A stretch of DNA of 11,397 nucleotides from the NCBI GenBank assembly GCA_018609665.1, contig JAHENN010000072.1:1-11397 (forward strand), read 5' to 3'. The stretch comes from Haloarculaceae archaeon. GTDB taxonomy: Archaea; Halobacteriota; Halobacteria; Halobacteriales; Haloarculaceae. Positions 1 to 6,454 of the stretch are shown one piece after another (position 1 is the first letter of the stretch; each line of letters begins with the position of its first letter). The notes beneath the pieces are model-generated. The model was not told the origin of the DNA. It ran no database searches and saw only the letters and a list, made by a program, of their open reading frames with translations. Both the position numbers and the translations under genes were made by a program.

Positions 1-590
1 CCGACGGCGTCGGCGGCCGCCGCGAACCCGCCGACGGCGGCCGCCTCGACGCGCTCGCGGTACCGCCAGCCGAGGTAGCTGGCGGCCGGCAGCGCGACAG
101 CCAGCCCGACGACGGCGGCCGTCGCCAGCCGGAACCGGTCGCCGACGGCGGCCGTCGCCGAGAGGTAGGTCACGCCGACCAGCCCCAGCGCCGTCGAGGG
201 GACGAAATTCAGCGAGTCGGCGCTGGCGACGGCCGCCAGCGCGGTCTCGTACTCCGTGCCGGCGACGTCGGCGATCAGCAGCGCGCTGACCGGCTCGCCG
301 CCGGCCTGTCCGAACGGGGTGACGTTGTTGGCGAACAGCACGCCCGCGTAGACGGCGGTCGCCCGGAGCGGCGAGACGGCCGCGCCGAGCGCCCCGAGGA
401 CGGTCCGCAGCGCCAGCGCCCACGCCAGAAGCCACGCCGTCGCGGCGCCGAGCACGCCGGCGACGACGGGCGTCCTGGCCCGGGCGAGCGTCCCGAGGAG
501 GTCGCCGGCGCCGACGGCCGCCACCAGGACCCCGAGGACGACGGCCGCCCCGAGAAACCCCGCGGCGCTGGCCCGGCGGTCGAGAGCCAT
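1..590 (-). CDS. Lysylphosphatidylglycerol synthase TM-region (COG0392/UPF0104-like) membrane protein, partial
   Basis: Reading the minus strand from the ATG at 590 gives 196 open codons that run off the left edge, so only the N-terminal part is present. It is strongly hydrophobic, with likely membrane segments at about residues 10-28, 42-64, 76-90, 115-145 and 155-175. The key signature is NNVTPFGQAGGEPVSALLI at residues 88-106. It matches the N-x-(T/S)-P-x-G-x-x-G-G-E-P motif of the integral membrane family that includes the transmembrane half of bacterial MprF and archaeal relatives. Members are flippase-like or lipid-linked-sugar-associated proteins, but for most haloarchaeal copies the substrate is unknown, so no specific role is assigned. 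The ATG is 70 bp from the divergent thiL start, so the two probably share a promoter region. I see no strong TATA box. Family assignment is fairly sure; function is not. Confidence 0.8.
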   Translation of the reverse strand, partial: MALDRRASAAGFLGAAVVLGVLVAAVGAGDLLGTLARARTPVVAGVLGAATAWLLAWALALRTVLGALGAAVSPLRATAVYAGVLFANNVTPFGQAGGEPVSALLIADVAGTEYETALAAVASADSLNFVPSTALGLVGVTYLSATAAVGDRFRLATAAVVGLAVALPAASYLGWRYRERVEAAAVGGFAAAADAV

Positions 591-660
591 GTCGGGCGGT
601 CGGCCGACGCGGGTTTCAACGCACCGATGGGCACTTGCCCGCGGCGGGCCACCGGCCGGC

Positions 661-1530
661 ATGGACGAACGGACGGCGCTGGCGCTGGTCGGCGAGCACG
701 TCGACGGCGCGGGCGACGACTGCGCGGTCGTCGACGGCCTCGTCGTGACGACCGACATGCTCCACGAGGAGACGGACGTCCCGGCCGGGACGACCCGATA
801 CACGGCCGGCTGGCGGGCGGTCGGCGCGTCGCTGTCGGACGTCGCCGCGATGGGCGCCGAGGCGACGGCGGCGGTGGCCGTCTACGCCGCCCCCGAGTTC
901 CGGGAGGCGGAGCTGTCGGCGTTCCTGGAGGGCTGTACGGACGTCTGTGCGGCCGTCGGCGCGGAGTACGTCGGCGGCGACCTCGACGGCCACGGGGAGT
1001 TCACCGTCGCGACGACGGCGGTCGGCCGCGCGGACGACCCCGTCCGCCGGGCCGGCGCCGCCGAGGGCGAGGCGGTCTGCGTCACCGGGGCGCTCGGCCG
1101 GACCGGGGCCGCCCTCCGGCTGTTCGAGGCCGGCGACGACGAGCGGGCGAACGAGCTGTTCCGGTTCGAACCCCGGGTCGCCGCCGGGCGGGCCGTCGCG
1201 CCACGGGCGACCGCGATGATGGACGTCAGCGACGGGCTGGCCCGGTCGCTCCACCAGCTCGCCGAGGCGAGCGGCTGCGGGTTCGCCGTCGACGGCGACG
1301 ACGTGCCGGTCGACGCCGCCGTCGACGCCGTCGCCGACGGGCCGGCCGACCGCCGGGAGCTTTCGGTCCACGTCGGCGAGGACTTCGAGCTCGTCTTCAC
1401 CGTCCCGGAGGCTGAGCTGCCGGCGGTCCGGGCGGCGTCGCCGGTTGCGGTCTCGCGGGTCGGGACGGTGACGGCCGACGGCGTCCGGATGGACGGCGAC
1501 CCGCTGGCCGACCGGGGGTTCACCCACTAG
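661..1530 (+). CDS. thiL: Thiamine-monophosphate kinase ThiL
   Basis: This 289-aa protein should phosphorylate thiamine monophosphate with ATP to give thiamine diphosphate, the last step of cofactor synthesis, in the cytoplasm. It belongs to the PurM/AIR synthase-like superfamily. Family motifs are visible in order: AGDDCAVV (residues 17-24), VVTTDMLHEETDVP (28-41), GWRAVGASLSDVAAMGA (50-66), the Mg/ATP-binding GGD at 105-107, VTGALGRTGAAL (141-152), MMDVSDGLARSLHQLA (186-201) and GEDFELVFTV (239-248), the last equivalent to the usual GEDYEL. Length is near normal for the family, on the short side because the N-terminus is compact. The start at 661 is preferred over an in-frame ATG at 589, because MDERTAL is a typical start and the earlier ATG would overlap the divergent gene. 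The stop TAG at 1528-1530 is interlocked with the stop of the converging protease gene. No convincing TATA box is seen upstream. Confidence 0.95.
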   Translation: MDERTALALVGEHVDGAGDDCAVVDGLVVTTDMLHEETDVPAGTTRYTAGWRAVGASLSDVAAMGAEATAAVAVYAAPEFREAELSAFLEGCTDVCAAVGAEYVGGDLDGHGEFTVATTAVGRADDPVRRAGAAEGEAVCVTGALGRTGAALRLFEAGDDERANELFRFEPRVAAGRAVAPRATAMMDVSDGLARSLHQLAEASGCGFAVDGDDVPVDAAVDAVADGPADRRELSVHVGEDFELVFTVPEAELPAVRAASPVAVSRVGTVTADGVRMDGDPLADRGFTH

Positions 1531-2696
1531 GTGATGATCTCGATCGGCACCGGGGTGAAACAGAGCAGCCCCAGCAGGAAGGTCAGCGCGCCAAGGGCTT
1601 TCCGCTTGGAATCCAGCGGGTCGTCGAAGACGGGCGTCGTCGGGCCGACGTACGCCAGCCCGAGGGCGACGACACCCCAGAAAGTCCAGAGGAACGGCGC
1701 GTTGGCGCTGACGTCGGTGAACAGGTAGAGGTAGCCGGCCAGCGACAGCAGCGTCGCGGGAACGAGCGCCGCGATGGTCCGGGCGCGCTCGCCGAACATC
1801 GCCCGGACGATGTGGCCGCCGTCGAGCTGTCCAACGGGGATGAGGTTGAGGAACGTGACGAACAGCCCGACCCAGGCGCCGAAGATGACCGGGCTGGCGG
1901 ACAGCCCGGGGTCGGCGTAGGTGAGCTGCTCGCCGGTGAGCCACGCCAGCAGCTGCAGCAGCGGCGGGTAGCCGAACTGGATGCGAACGGCGTCGTCGCT
2001 GTTCACCACGCTCTCGCCGACGCTGATCGGGTCGAGCGTGAGCCCGACGACGGCGACGGCGACCGCCGCGACCAGCCCCGCCAGCGGCCCCGAGACCCCG
2101 ATGTCGAACAGGGCCTTCCGGTCCGGAATCCGGCCGCGCATCTTGATGACGGCGCCGAAGGTGCCGATGTACGTCGGCACGGGAATGAAGTACGGGAGGC
2201 TGGCCTCGACGTCGTGATACCGGGACATCACGTAGTGCCCGAGTTCGTGGACGCCGAGCACGCCGAGGACGGCGAGGGCGAACGGCCAGCCGGCCAGCAG
2301 GTCCAGCGGCCCCTCGATCGGCTCGTAGTACCAGATGGTGCCGGCGTACAGCGTCGTCAGCAGCGTCGCGACGAACATTCCGATGTTGGTCCACGGCACC
2401 CCGTCGACGCCGACGCTGCGCGGCTTGGCGACCAGCGCCTGCCGCGTCCGGGTGACCGGGACGCCGGTGATCGGGTCCGCGCTGCCGTCCTCAACGACGT
2501 CGAGCCGCACCTCGTAGCCGTGCTCGCGGAACAGCGGCCACAGCTGCTGCTCCAGCCGGCGGTACTCGGTCTGTGGCTGTCCGTAGTACCGCAGCTTCCC
2601 GTCGTCGGTCTCCTCGACCTCGGTGACGCGGAAGGCCGGCAGCAGTGCCTCCGGCGGCGGGCCGTCGCTGCCCGACCCCGGTTCGGCGGTGCTCAT
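1527..2696 (-). CDS. Site-2-protease-type membrane metalloprotease (M50 family)
   Basis: A 389-aa polytopic membrane protein with both zinc-site motifs of intramembrane S2P proteases. HELGH is at residues 150-154 (H150 and H154 as ligands, E151 catalytic), and NLIPVGQLDGGHI is at 284-296 with D292 as third ligand. An acidic soluble domain of about 95 residues precedes the first membrane segment (about 104-124), as in the EGY/archaeal subgroup of M50. Hydrophobic segments follow at about 136-156, 203-222, 268-290, 308-326, 335-352 and 367-385. There is no PDZ domain, unlike the second M50 protein in this window. Members cleave membrane-bound substrates, often anti-sigma-type or signalling proteins; the archaeal substrate is unknown. 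I chose ATG at 2696 over the adjacent GTG at 2699 because a TATA-like ATTTATCC lies at 2721-2728, the right distance for a leaderless mRNA. The gene ends head-on into thiL with a 4-bp overlap. Confidence 0.93.
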   Translation of the reverse strand: MSTAEPGSGSDGPPPEALLPAFRVTEVEETDDGKLRYYGQPQTEYRRLEQQLWPLFREHGYEVRLDVVEDGSADPITGVPVTRTRQALVAKPRSVGVDGVPWTNIGMFVATLLTTLYAGTIWYYEPIEGPLDLLAGWPFALAVLGVLGVHELGHYVMSRYHDVEASLPYFIPVPTYIGTFGAVIKMRGRIPDRKALFDIGVSGPLAGLVAAVAVAVVGLTLDPISVGESVVNSDDAVRIQFGYPPLLQLLAWLTGEQLTYADPGLSASPVIFGAWVGLFVTFLNLIPVGQLDGGHIVRAMFGERARTIAALVPATLLSLAGYLYLFTDVSANAPFLWTFWGVVALGLAYVGPTTPVFDDPLDSKRKALGALTFLLGLLCFTPVPIEIIT

Positions 2697-2719
2697 CACC
2701 GGCAGGAAGGAGGCTAGCG

Positions 2720-2731
2720 GGGATAAATCCC
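2720..2731 (-). promoter_or_regulatory. TATA box of the M50 protease gene, inside a small inverted repeat
   Basis: On the minus strand ATTTATCC (2728-2721) is centred about 29 bp before the ATG at 2696, the normal place for a haloarchaeal TATA box of a leaderless transcript. It sits inside GGGAT-AA-ATCCC, a perfect 5-bp inverted repeat around a 2-base centre. The symmetry may be chance or may be an operator overlapping the TATA box. Confidence 0.5.
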
Positions 2732-2754
2732 GTGGCAGGGGCAGCCGTCGGCCG

Positions 2755-2994
2755 TCAGGCCCGCGACACCCGCCAGGTGGTCGCGGAGGTGTACGACCAC
2801 TTCTCGACCTCGAGGTCGCCGGCGGAGTCCCGGAGCTTCACCATCAGCGCGCCGATCTCCTTCGGCGAGAGCCCCACGTCGTCGGCGATGAACTTGCTCT
2901 TGATGTAGACCTCGCCGTCCTCGGCCCGCTGGCGGAGATACGTTCGGAGTCGGCTCTCCTTGTTCTCCGTGGAGGGTTCCGTGGTTGCGCTCAT
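2755..2994 (-). CDS. Small helix-turn-helix-like protein (DUF7123-like)
   Basis: A 79-aa hydrophilic protein. The middle (SRLRTYLRQRAEDGEVY at residues 14-30, then KSKFIADDVGLSPKEIGALM at 32-51) reads as a winged-helix-type DNA-binding fold. IADDVGLSPKEIGALMVKL is the likely helix-turn-helix, followed by a beta wing (LEVEKWSYTSATTWRV, 61-76). I recognise it as a small protein widespread in haloarchaea that I associate with DUF7123; its function is not known to me. The ATG at 2994 is chosen because a perfect TATATAAA lies 28-35 bp upstream and the SATTEPSTENKESRL start fits the family. The frame stays open 63 codons further upstream, but that stretch contains the promoter. It follows the MobB/MoaE gene on the same strand after 216 bp, yet clearly has its own, elaborate promoter. 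A DNA-binding protein under such a promoter may be autoregulated; that is inference. Confidence 0.82.
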   Translation of the reverse strand: MSATTEPSTENKESRLRTYLRQRAEDGEVYIKSKFIADDVGLSPKEIGALMVKLRDSAGDLEVEKWSYTSATTWRVSRA

Positions 2995-3021
2995 CTCGCT
3001 CTGCTGTACACCCCGGGTTAG

Positions 3022-3029
3022 TATATAAA
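3022..3029 (-). promoter_or_regulatory. TATA box of the DUF7123-like gene
   Basis: TTTATATA on the minus strand, 28-35 bp before the ATG at 2994, predicting a transcript with a leader of only a few bases. It is the strongest TATA box in the window together with the one at 8511-8517. Confidence 0.8.
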
Positions 3030-3038
3030 GGGAGGAAG

Positions 3039-3063
3039 CTTCGGGTAACTTCGGCCTACTTCG
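3039..3063 (-). promoter_or_regulatory. Three 10-bp-phased CGAAG elements upstream of the TATA box
   Basis: CTTCG (CGAAG on the coding strand) occurs at 3039-3043, 3049-3053 and 3059-3063, exactly one helical turn apart. The first lies exactly 9 bp from the TATA box at 3022-3029. The same arrangement, with the same spacing to the TATA box, is found at 8527-8551. This is the position where haloarchaeal activators bind next to the BRE. The factor is unknown. Confidence 0.6.
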
Positions 3064-3070
3064 CGGTGAA

Positions 3071-3160
3071 GAATAGTAAAACGGACGTTTCACGAGCGCC
3101 TCAAATTCTTTTAGACGTTTTACGATGCTATCTAATTCTGTTTTAACGTTTTTATGTCCT
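3071..3160. repeat. AT-rich array of three ~30-bp units, each with ACGTTT
   Basis: ACGTTT occurs on the + strand at 3085-3090, 3115-3120 and 3146-3151, spaced 30 and 31 bp. The unit at 3101-3130 and the unit at 3131-3160 also resemble each other outside the core: TCAAATTCTT against TCTAATTCTG, each followed by a T-rich stretch and ACGTTTT. The first two sites extend to CGTTTCACGA and CGTTTTACGA, giving a CGTTTNACG core with CGT/ACG symmetry. The region is strikingly AT-rich against its GC-rich surroundings. It lies 91-157 bp upstream of the DUF7123-like gene and downstream of the MobB/MoaE gene. I interpret it as a multi-site regulatory array, not a terminator, since the T runs are on the wrong strand for the minus-strand gene before it. 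Confidence 0.65.
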
Positions 3161-3210
3161 ACAGTAATCTCGCCGGCACCCACCGGGCGACCGCCCCGGC
3201 CGGGCGTCGG

Positions 3211-4002
3211 TCAGTCCCGCTGGTGGACCCAGAACGTCTCGGACTCGGTGACCTCCTTTTTGAACAGCGGCACCTCGTCCTTCAGCCGGTTGATGCCGTC
3301 CTCGACGGCCCGGAACGCCTCCTCGCGGTGGCCGGCGAGGACGACGGTGAAGACGATGTCCTCGCCGGCCTCGATTCGGCCGGTCCGGTGGTGGAGCCGG
3401 ACGTCGAGGACGCCGTCGCGGGCCTCCAGCTCCGACTCGATGTCCCGCATCGTCCGCTCGGCGACGCCGTCGTACTTCTCGAACTCGAGGTACCGCGTCG
3501 GGTCGTCGTCTTCGCCGTCCCGCTCGCGGACGCGCCCGGTGAACGTCGCGATTGCGCCGGCGCGGTCGGCGTCGGCGGACCGCTTGACCGAGGCGACCAG
3601 CGACTCCAGCGTCTCGTACGGCTCCGCCGCGTGAATCGCCTCGACGGCCGCCTCGACGTCGAGGGCCGCTGCCGTCTCCGCCTCGATTTCGGCGTCGGCC
3701 GCCTCGACGTCGGCGTCGCCGACGGCAACCCGCGGCAGCTCGCGGGCGGTCGCACTGACGACCGCCGCGTACTCGTGGTCCGGCGCGAGCCGGTCGAGGG
3801 CGCCGTCGACGCCGAGTCCGTCGCCGCCGGCGCGCCACTCCTCGCCGACGACGTACTCCGTGTCGCCGCGGGCGACGGCGGCGCCGCCGTCCCGGGCCGG
3901 TCGTCCGTCGTCGCGCACGACCCCCACGCGGCCGTCGAGGGCCCCGAGCAGCCGCCGGAGCCCCGTCTCCGCCTCGTCGCCCAGTACCGCGAACGCGTGC
4001 AT
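3211..4002 (-). CDS. moaE: MobB-like/MoaE fusion, molybdopterin synthase large subunit
   Basis: A 263-aa two-part protein. Residues about 147-263 are a complete MoaE domain, which with thiocarboxylated MoaD converts cyclic pyranopterin monophosphate to molybdopterin. Visible motifs are AGAIATFTGRVRE (148-160), YLEFEKYDGVAERTM (171-185), HHRTGRIEAGED (204-215), GHREEAF (224-230) and INRLKDEVPLFKKE (237-250). K241 and K248 correspond in motif and spacing to the catalytic lysines K119 and K126 of E. coli MoaE. The N-terminal ~120 residues resemble a reduced MobB (guanine-dinucleotide attachment) domain, but the P-loop is degenerate: LGDEAETGLRR stands where G-x4-GK(S/T) is expected. It probably does not bind GTP in the usual way. 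Such fusions are known in haloarchaea. It is divergent from pyrH with 82 bp between starts. The MoaE half is very secure; the MobB ancestry of the first half is likely. Confidence 0.9.
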   Translation of the reverse strand: MHAFAVLGDEAETGLRRLLGALDGRVGVVRDDGRPARDGGAAVARGDTEYVVGEEWRAGGDGLGVDGALDRLAPDHEYAAVVSATARELPRVAVGDADVEAADAEIEAETAAALDVEAAVEAIHAAEPYETLESLVASVKRSADADRAGAIATFTGRVRERDGEDDDPTRYLEFEKYDGVAERTMRDIESELEARDGVLDVRLHHRTGRIEAGEDIVFTVVLAGHREEAFRAVEDGINRLKDEVPLFKKEVTESETFWVHQRD

Positions 4003-4053
4003 ACCCGACGGTACGACGCCGCCGGCTTGTAGCTGTCGCCGCGCTTGACAACC

Positions 4054-4060
4054 CTTAATA
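4054..4060 (+). promoter_or_regulatory. TATA box of pyrH-lysS
   Basis: CTTAATA lies 25-31 bp before the pyrH ATG at 4085, as expected for a leaderless haloarchaeal mRNA. The 82-bp divergent gap must also hold the promoter of the MobB/MoaE gene; no clear TATA box for it is visible at the expected position near 4029. Confidence 0.55.
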
Positions 4061-4084
4061 CCGGAACCGGGCTATCAGTGTGCA

Positions 4085-4771
4085 ATGAGAGTGGTCGTTT
4101 CCATCGGCGGGAGCGTGCTCGCGCCGGACCTGGAGCCGGACCGGGTGGCGGCGCACGCGGGGGTCGTCGACGGGCTGGTCGCCGACGGCCACGAGGTGGC
4201 CGTCGTCGTCGGCGGCGGCGACGTCGCCCGCAGGTACATCGGGGCGGCCCGGGCGCTGGGGGCGACGGAGTACGACCTCGACACCGTCGGCATCGACGTG
4301 ACGCGGCTGAACGCCCGGCTCCTGCTGGCGGCGCTGGAGTCGTCGGCCATCCCCGAGCCGGCCGAGGACCCCGAGACGGCCCGGGCGTCGCTGCGGCGCG
4401 GCGAGACGGCCGTCATGGGCGGGACGGTCCCCGGCCACACCACCGACGCGGTCTCGGCGCTGCTGGCCGAGACCGTCGCGGCCGACCTCCTCGTGTACGC
4501 GACGAGCGTCCCCGGCGTCTACTCCGCCGACCCCAACGAAAACGACGGCGCCGAGCGGCACGACCGGCTCACGCCGGCGGAGCTGGTCGACACCATCGCC
4601 TCCATCGAGACCGCCGCCGGCTCGAACGCGCCGGTCGACCTGCTGGCGGCGAAGGTCATCGAGCGGTCCGGGCTGCGGGCGGTCGTGCTGGACGGCACCG
4701 ACCCGGAGCGGGTCGCCGACGCCGTCGCCGGCGCGGACGTCGACGGCACGAGGGTGGTCCCCGATGAGTGA
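4085..4771 (+). CDS. pyrH: UMP kinase PyrH (archaeal type)
   Basis: This 228-aa amino-acid-kinase-family protein phosphorylates UMP to UDP with ATP in pyrimidine nucleotide synthesis. Motifs in order are VVSIGGSVLAP (residues 4-14, phosphate-binding loop), VVVGGGDVARRYI (40-52), LGATEYDLDTVGIDVTRLNA (58-77, UMP-binding helix region), GTVPGHTTDAVSALLAE (113-129, the archaeal GG-x-x-PG-x-TTDAV signature) and VYATSVPGVYSADP (137-150, usual DGVY-x-x-DP, ATP site). Its length matches archaeal enzymes, which are shorter than bacterial PyrH. The start is fixed by the TATA box 25-31 bp upstream and by MRVVVSIGGS, the normal N-terminus. The stop overlaps the lysS start by 8 bp (ATGAGTGA, 4764-4771), so the two genes are co-transcribed and probably translationally coupled. 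Confidence 0.95.
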   Translation: MRVVVSIGGSVLAPDLEPDRVAAHAGVVDGLVADGHEVAVVVGGGDVARRYIGAARALGATEYDLDTVGIDVTRLNARLLLAALESSAIPEPAEDPETARASLRRGETAVMGGTVPGHTTDAVSALLAETVAADLLVYATSVPGVYSADPNENDGAERHDRLTPAELVDTIASIETAAGSNAPVDLLAAKVIERSGLRAVVLDGTDPERVADAVAGADVDGTRVVPDE

Positions 4772-6401
4772 ACCCTACGACCTCGGGACCGGCGAGCGCC
4801 GCGCCTTCTGGGCCGACGCCGCCGCCGACGAGGTGCTCGCGACCGACCCCGACGACCCCATCGTCATCAAGGGCGGCGTCTCGCCGTCCGGCGTGCCGCA
4901 CCTCGGCCACGTCAACGAGATCATGCGGGGCTACTTCGTCGCCGAGGCGCTGCGGGACCGCGGCCGCGAGGTCCGGCAGGTGTTCACCGCCGACGACCGC
5001 GACCGTCTGCGGAAGCTCCCCCGGACGCTCGCCGACCTGGCGGGCAACGTCGTCGGCCTCGACGAGGTCGACGCCGGCGCCCTGGGGCGGAACCTCGGCC
5101 GGCCGTACACCGACGTTCCCGACCCCTTCGGCTGCTGTGACTCCTACGGCGCCCACTTCACGACGCTGCTGGAGCAGGCCGCCGACGCCGTCGGCGTCCC
5201 CATCGACGTCGTCTCGAACACCGAACTGTACGAGAGCGGCGCCTTCGACGACGCCGTCCGGCACGTCCTGGCGAACCGCGGGACCGCACGCGAGGTGCTG
5301 GCGGAGTTTCAGGACAAGGTCGACGACGACTACGTCCCCTTCTTCCCGCGGTGTGCGGAGTGCGGCAACCTCGCCGAGACGGTCGTCGACGTTGACGTCG
5401 AGGCGGAGACGGTCGACTACGTCTGCGAGGACGTCACGGCCGGCGACGACGTCATCGACGGCTGCGGCCACGAGGGGACGGCGACGTTCCGGGAGGGGAA
5501 GCTGCCGTGGCGGCTCGAGTGGCCCGCCCAGTGGCGGGTGCTCGACGTCGACTTCGAGCCGTTCGGCAAGGACCACGCCGAGGGGTCGTGGCCCTCCGGC
5601 GAGGCCGTCGCCCGCGAGCTGTTCGGGGAGGCGCCGCCGGTGCCGATGGTGTACGAGTGGTTCACGCTCAACGGCGAGGCGCTGTCGTCGTCGTCGGGCA
5701 ACATCATCACCGTCGAGGAGGTGCTGGAGCTGCTGGAGGTCGAGGTGCTCCGGTACTTCTTCACGAAGAACCCCACGAAACAGCGGGACTTCGACGTCGG
5801 GTCCGCCGACGGGCTCGTCGACGACTTCGACCGCTTCGAGGCGGTCTACTTCGGCGCGGCCGACGCCGACGAGGCCGAACGCGAGCGCGCCGAGCGGGCC
5901 TACCCGATGGTCGTCGACGAGGTGCCCGACGAGCAACCGGTCCGCATCTCCTACCGGTTCGCGGCGGTCCTCGGGATGACGGACAACCGGGAGCTGCGCG
6001 TCGACATGGCCGAACGGTCGGGCCACATCCCCCCCGAGGCCGACGACGACGCCGTCGAGGCCGCACTGGCCCGCATCGAGCGGGCCCGGACGTGGGCCGA
6101 ACGGACCGACAACGAGTTCAACTACCGGCTGGCCGAGGAACTGCCCGACGTGACGGTCGACGACGCGACGGCGGCGGCCCTCGACGAACTGGCGGCGTAC
6201 GTCGAGCGCGAGGAGCCCGACGCGGAGGCGCTGCAGGGGGAGATCTACGAGACGGCCAAGCGGAATGACGTCCCGGTCGGGGAGTTCTTCGAGGCCGGCT
6301 ACCGGCTGTTCCTCGGGGAGACGGAGGGGCCGCGGCTGGGGCCGTTCCTGGCGCCGATGGACACCGAGTTCGTCGTCCGGCGGCTCCGCCGGGCGGGCTG
6401 A
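4764..6401 (+). CDS. lysS: Lysyl-tRNA synthetase, class I
   Basis: A 545-aa class I LysRS, the Rossmann-fold enzyme used by most Euryarchaeota in place of the class II enzyme. It attaches lysine to tRNA-Lys with ATP. The HIGH motif is HLGH at residues 46-49 within GGVSPSGVPHLGHVNEI. Other family features are QVFTADDRDRLRKLP (72-86), a zinc-ribbon-like set of cysteines (C197, C200, C221, C234), EWPAQWRVLDVDFEPFGKDH (252-271) and the KMSKS-equivalent ALSSSSGN (306-313). In that motif the lysines of a KMSSSKGN-type loop are replaced by Ala306 and Ser311. The C-terminal part (from about 350) is the helical anticodon-binding region. It starts inside the end of pyrH, 8 bp before that gene's stop, so it belongs to a pyrH-lysS operon. 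Acidic composition is normal for a halophile. Identification is secure; only the altered KMSKS loop is notable. Confidence 0.95.
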   Translation: MSEPYDLGTGERRAFWADAAADEVLATDPDDPIVIKGGVSPSGVPHLGHVNEIMRGYFVAEALRDRGREVRQVFTADDRDRLRKLPRTLADLAGNVVGLDEVDAGALGRNLGRPYTDVPDPFGCCDSYGAHFTTLLEQAADAVGVPIDVVSNTELYESGAFDDAVRHVLANRGTAREVLAEFQDKVDDDYVPFFPRCAECGNLAETVVDVDVEAETVDYVCEDVTAGDDVIDGCGHEGTATFREGKLPWRLEWPAQWRVLDVDFEPFGKDHAEGSWPSGEAVARELFGEAPPVPMVYEWFTLNGEALSSSSGNIITVEEVLELLEVEVLRYFFTKNPTKQRDFDVGSADGLVDDFDRFEAVYFGAADADEAERERAERAYPMVVDEVPDEQPVRISYRFAAVLGMTDNRELRVDMAERSGHIPPEADDDAVEAALARIERARTWAERTDNEFNYRLAEELPDVTVDDATAAALDELAAYVEREEPDAEALQGEIYETAKRNDVPVGEFFEAGYRLFLGETEGPRLGPFLAPMDTEFVVRRLRRAG

Positions 6402-6454
6402 ACGGGCCGCCGCGACGGAACGACTTTTGACTCCCCCGGCCCCTACCGGAACCA

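Noticed and set aside
100..170. Repeat of GACGGCGGCCGTCGCC near 112 and 154.
   Set aside because: It codes for similar Ala/Val-rich membrane segments with GC-biased codons; this is ordinary composition.
589..660. Longer thiL start at the ATG at 589.
   Set aside because: It would overlap the start of the divergent membrane protein gene, and the added residues do not look like ThiL; the ATG at 661 gives a typical N-terminus.
616..2394. Very long open frames opposite or out of frame with real genes (for example 592 codons at 616-2394, 599 at 4656-6455, 735 at 8056-10263, 672 at 6265-8283).
   Set aside because: High GC removes stop codons from the other frames; the products are Arg-, Pro- or Ser-rich without motifs and conflict with well-identified genes.
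3071..3160. CRISPR array, because of ~30-bp periodic repeats.
   Set aside because: Only a 6-10 bp core is shared, there are no distinct repeat and spacer segments, and no cas genes are nearby.
3101..3160. T-rich transcription terminator for the MobB/MoaE gene.
   Set aside because: The T runs are on the + strand, while the gene is on the minus strand, where this region is A-rich.
2995..3183. In-frame 63-codon N-terminal extension of the DUF7123-like protein, starting MGAGEITVGHKN and looking partly helical.
   Set aside because: It contains the TATA box and both regulatory arrays, is AT-rich with codons unlike the neighbouring genes, and the family start fits the ATG at 2994.
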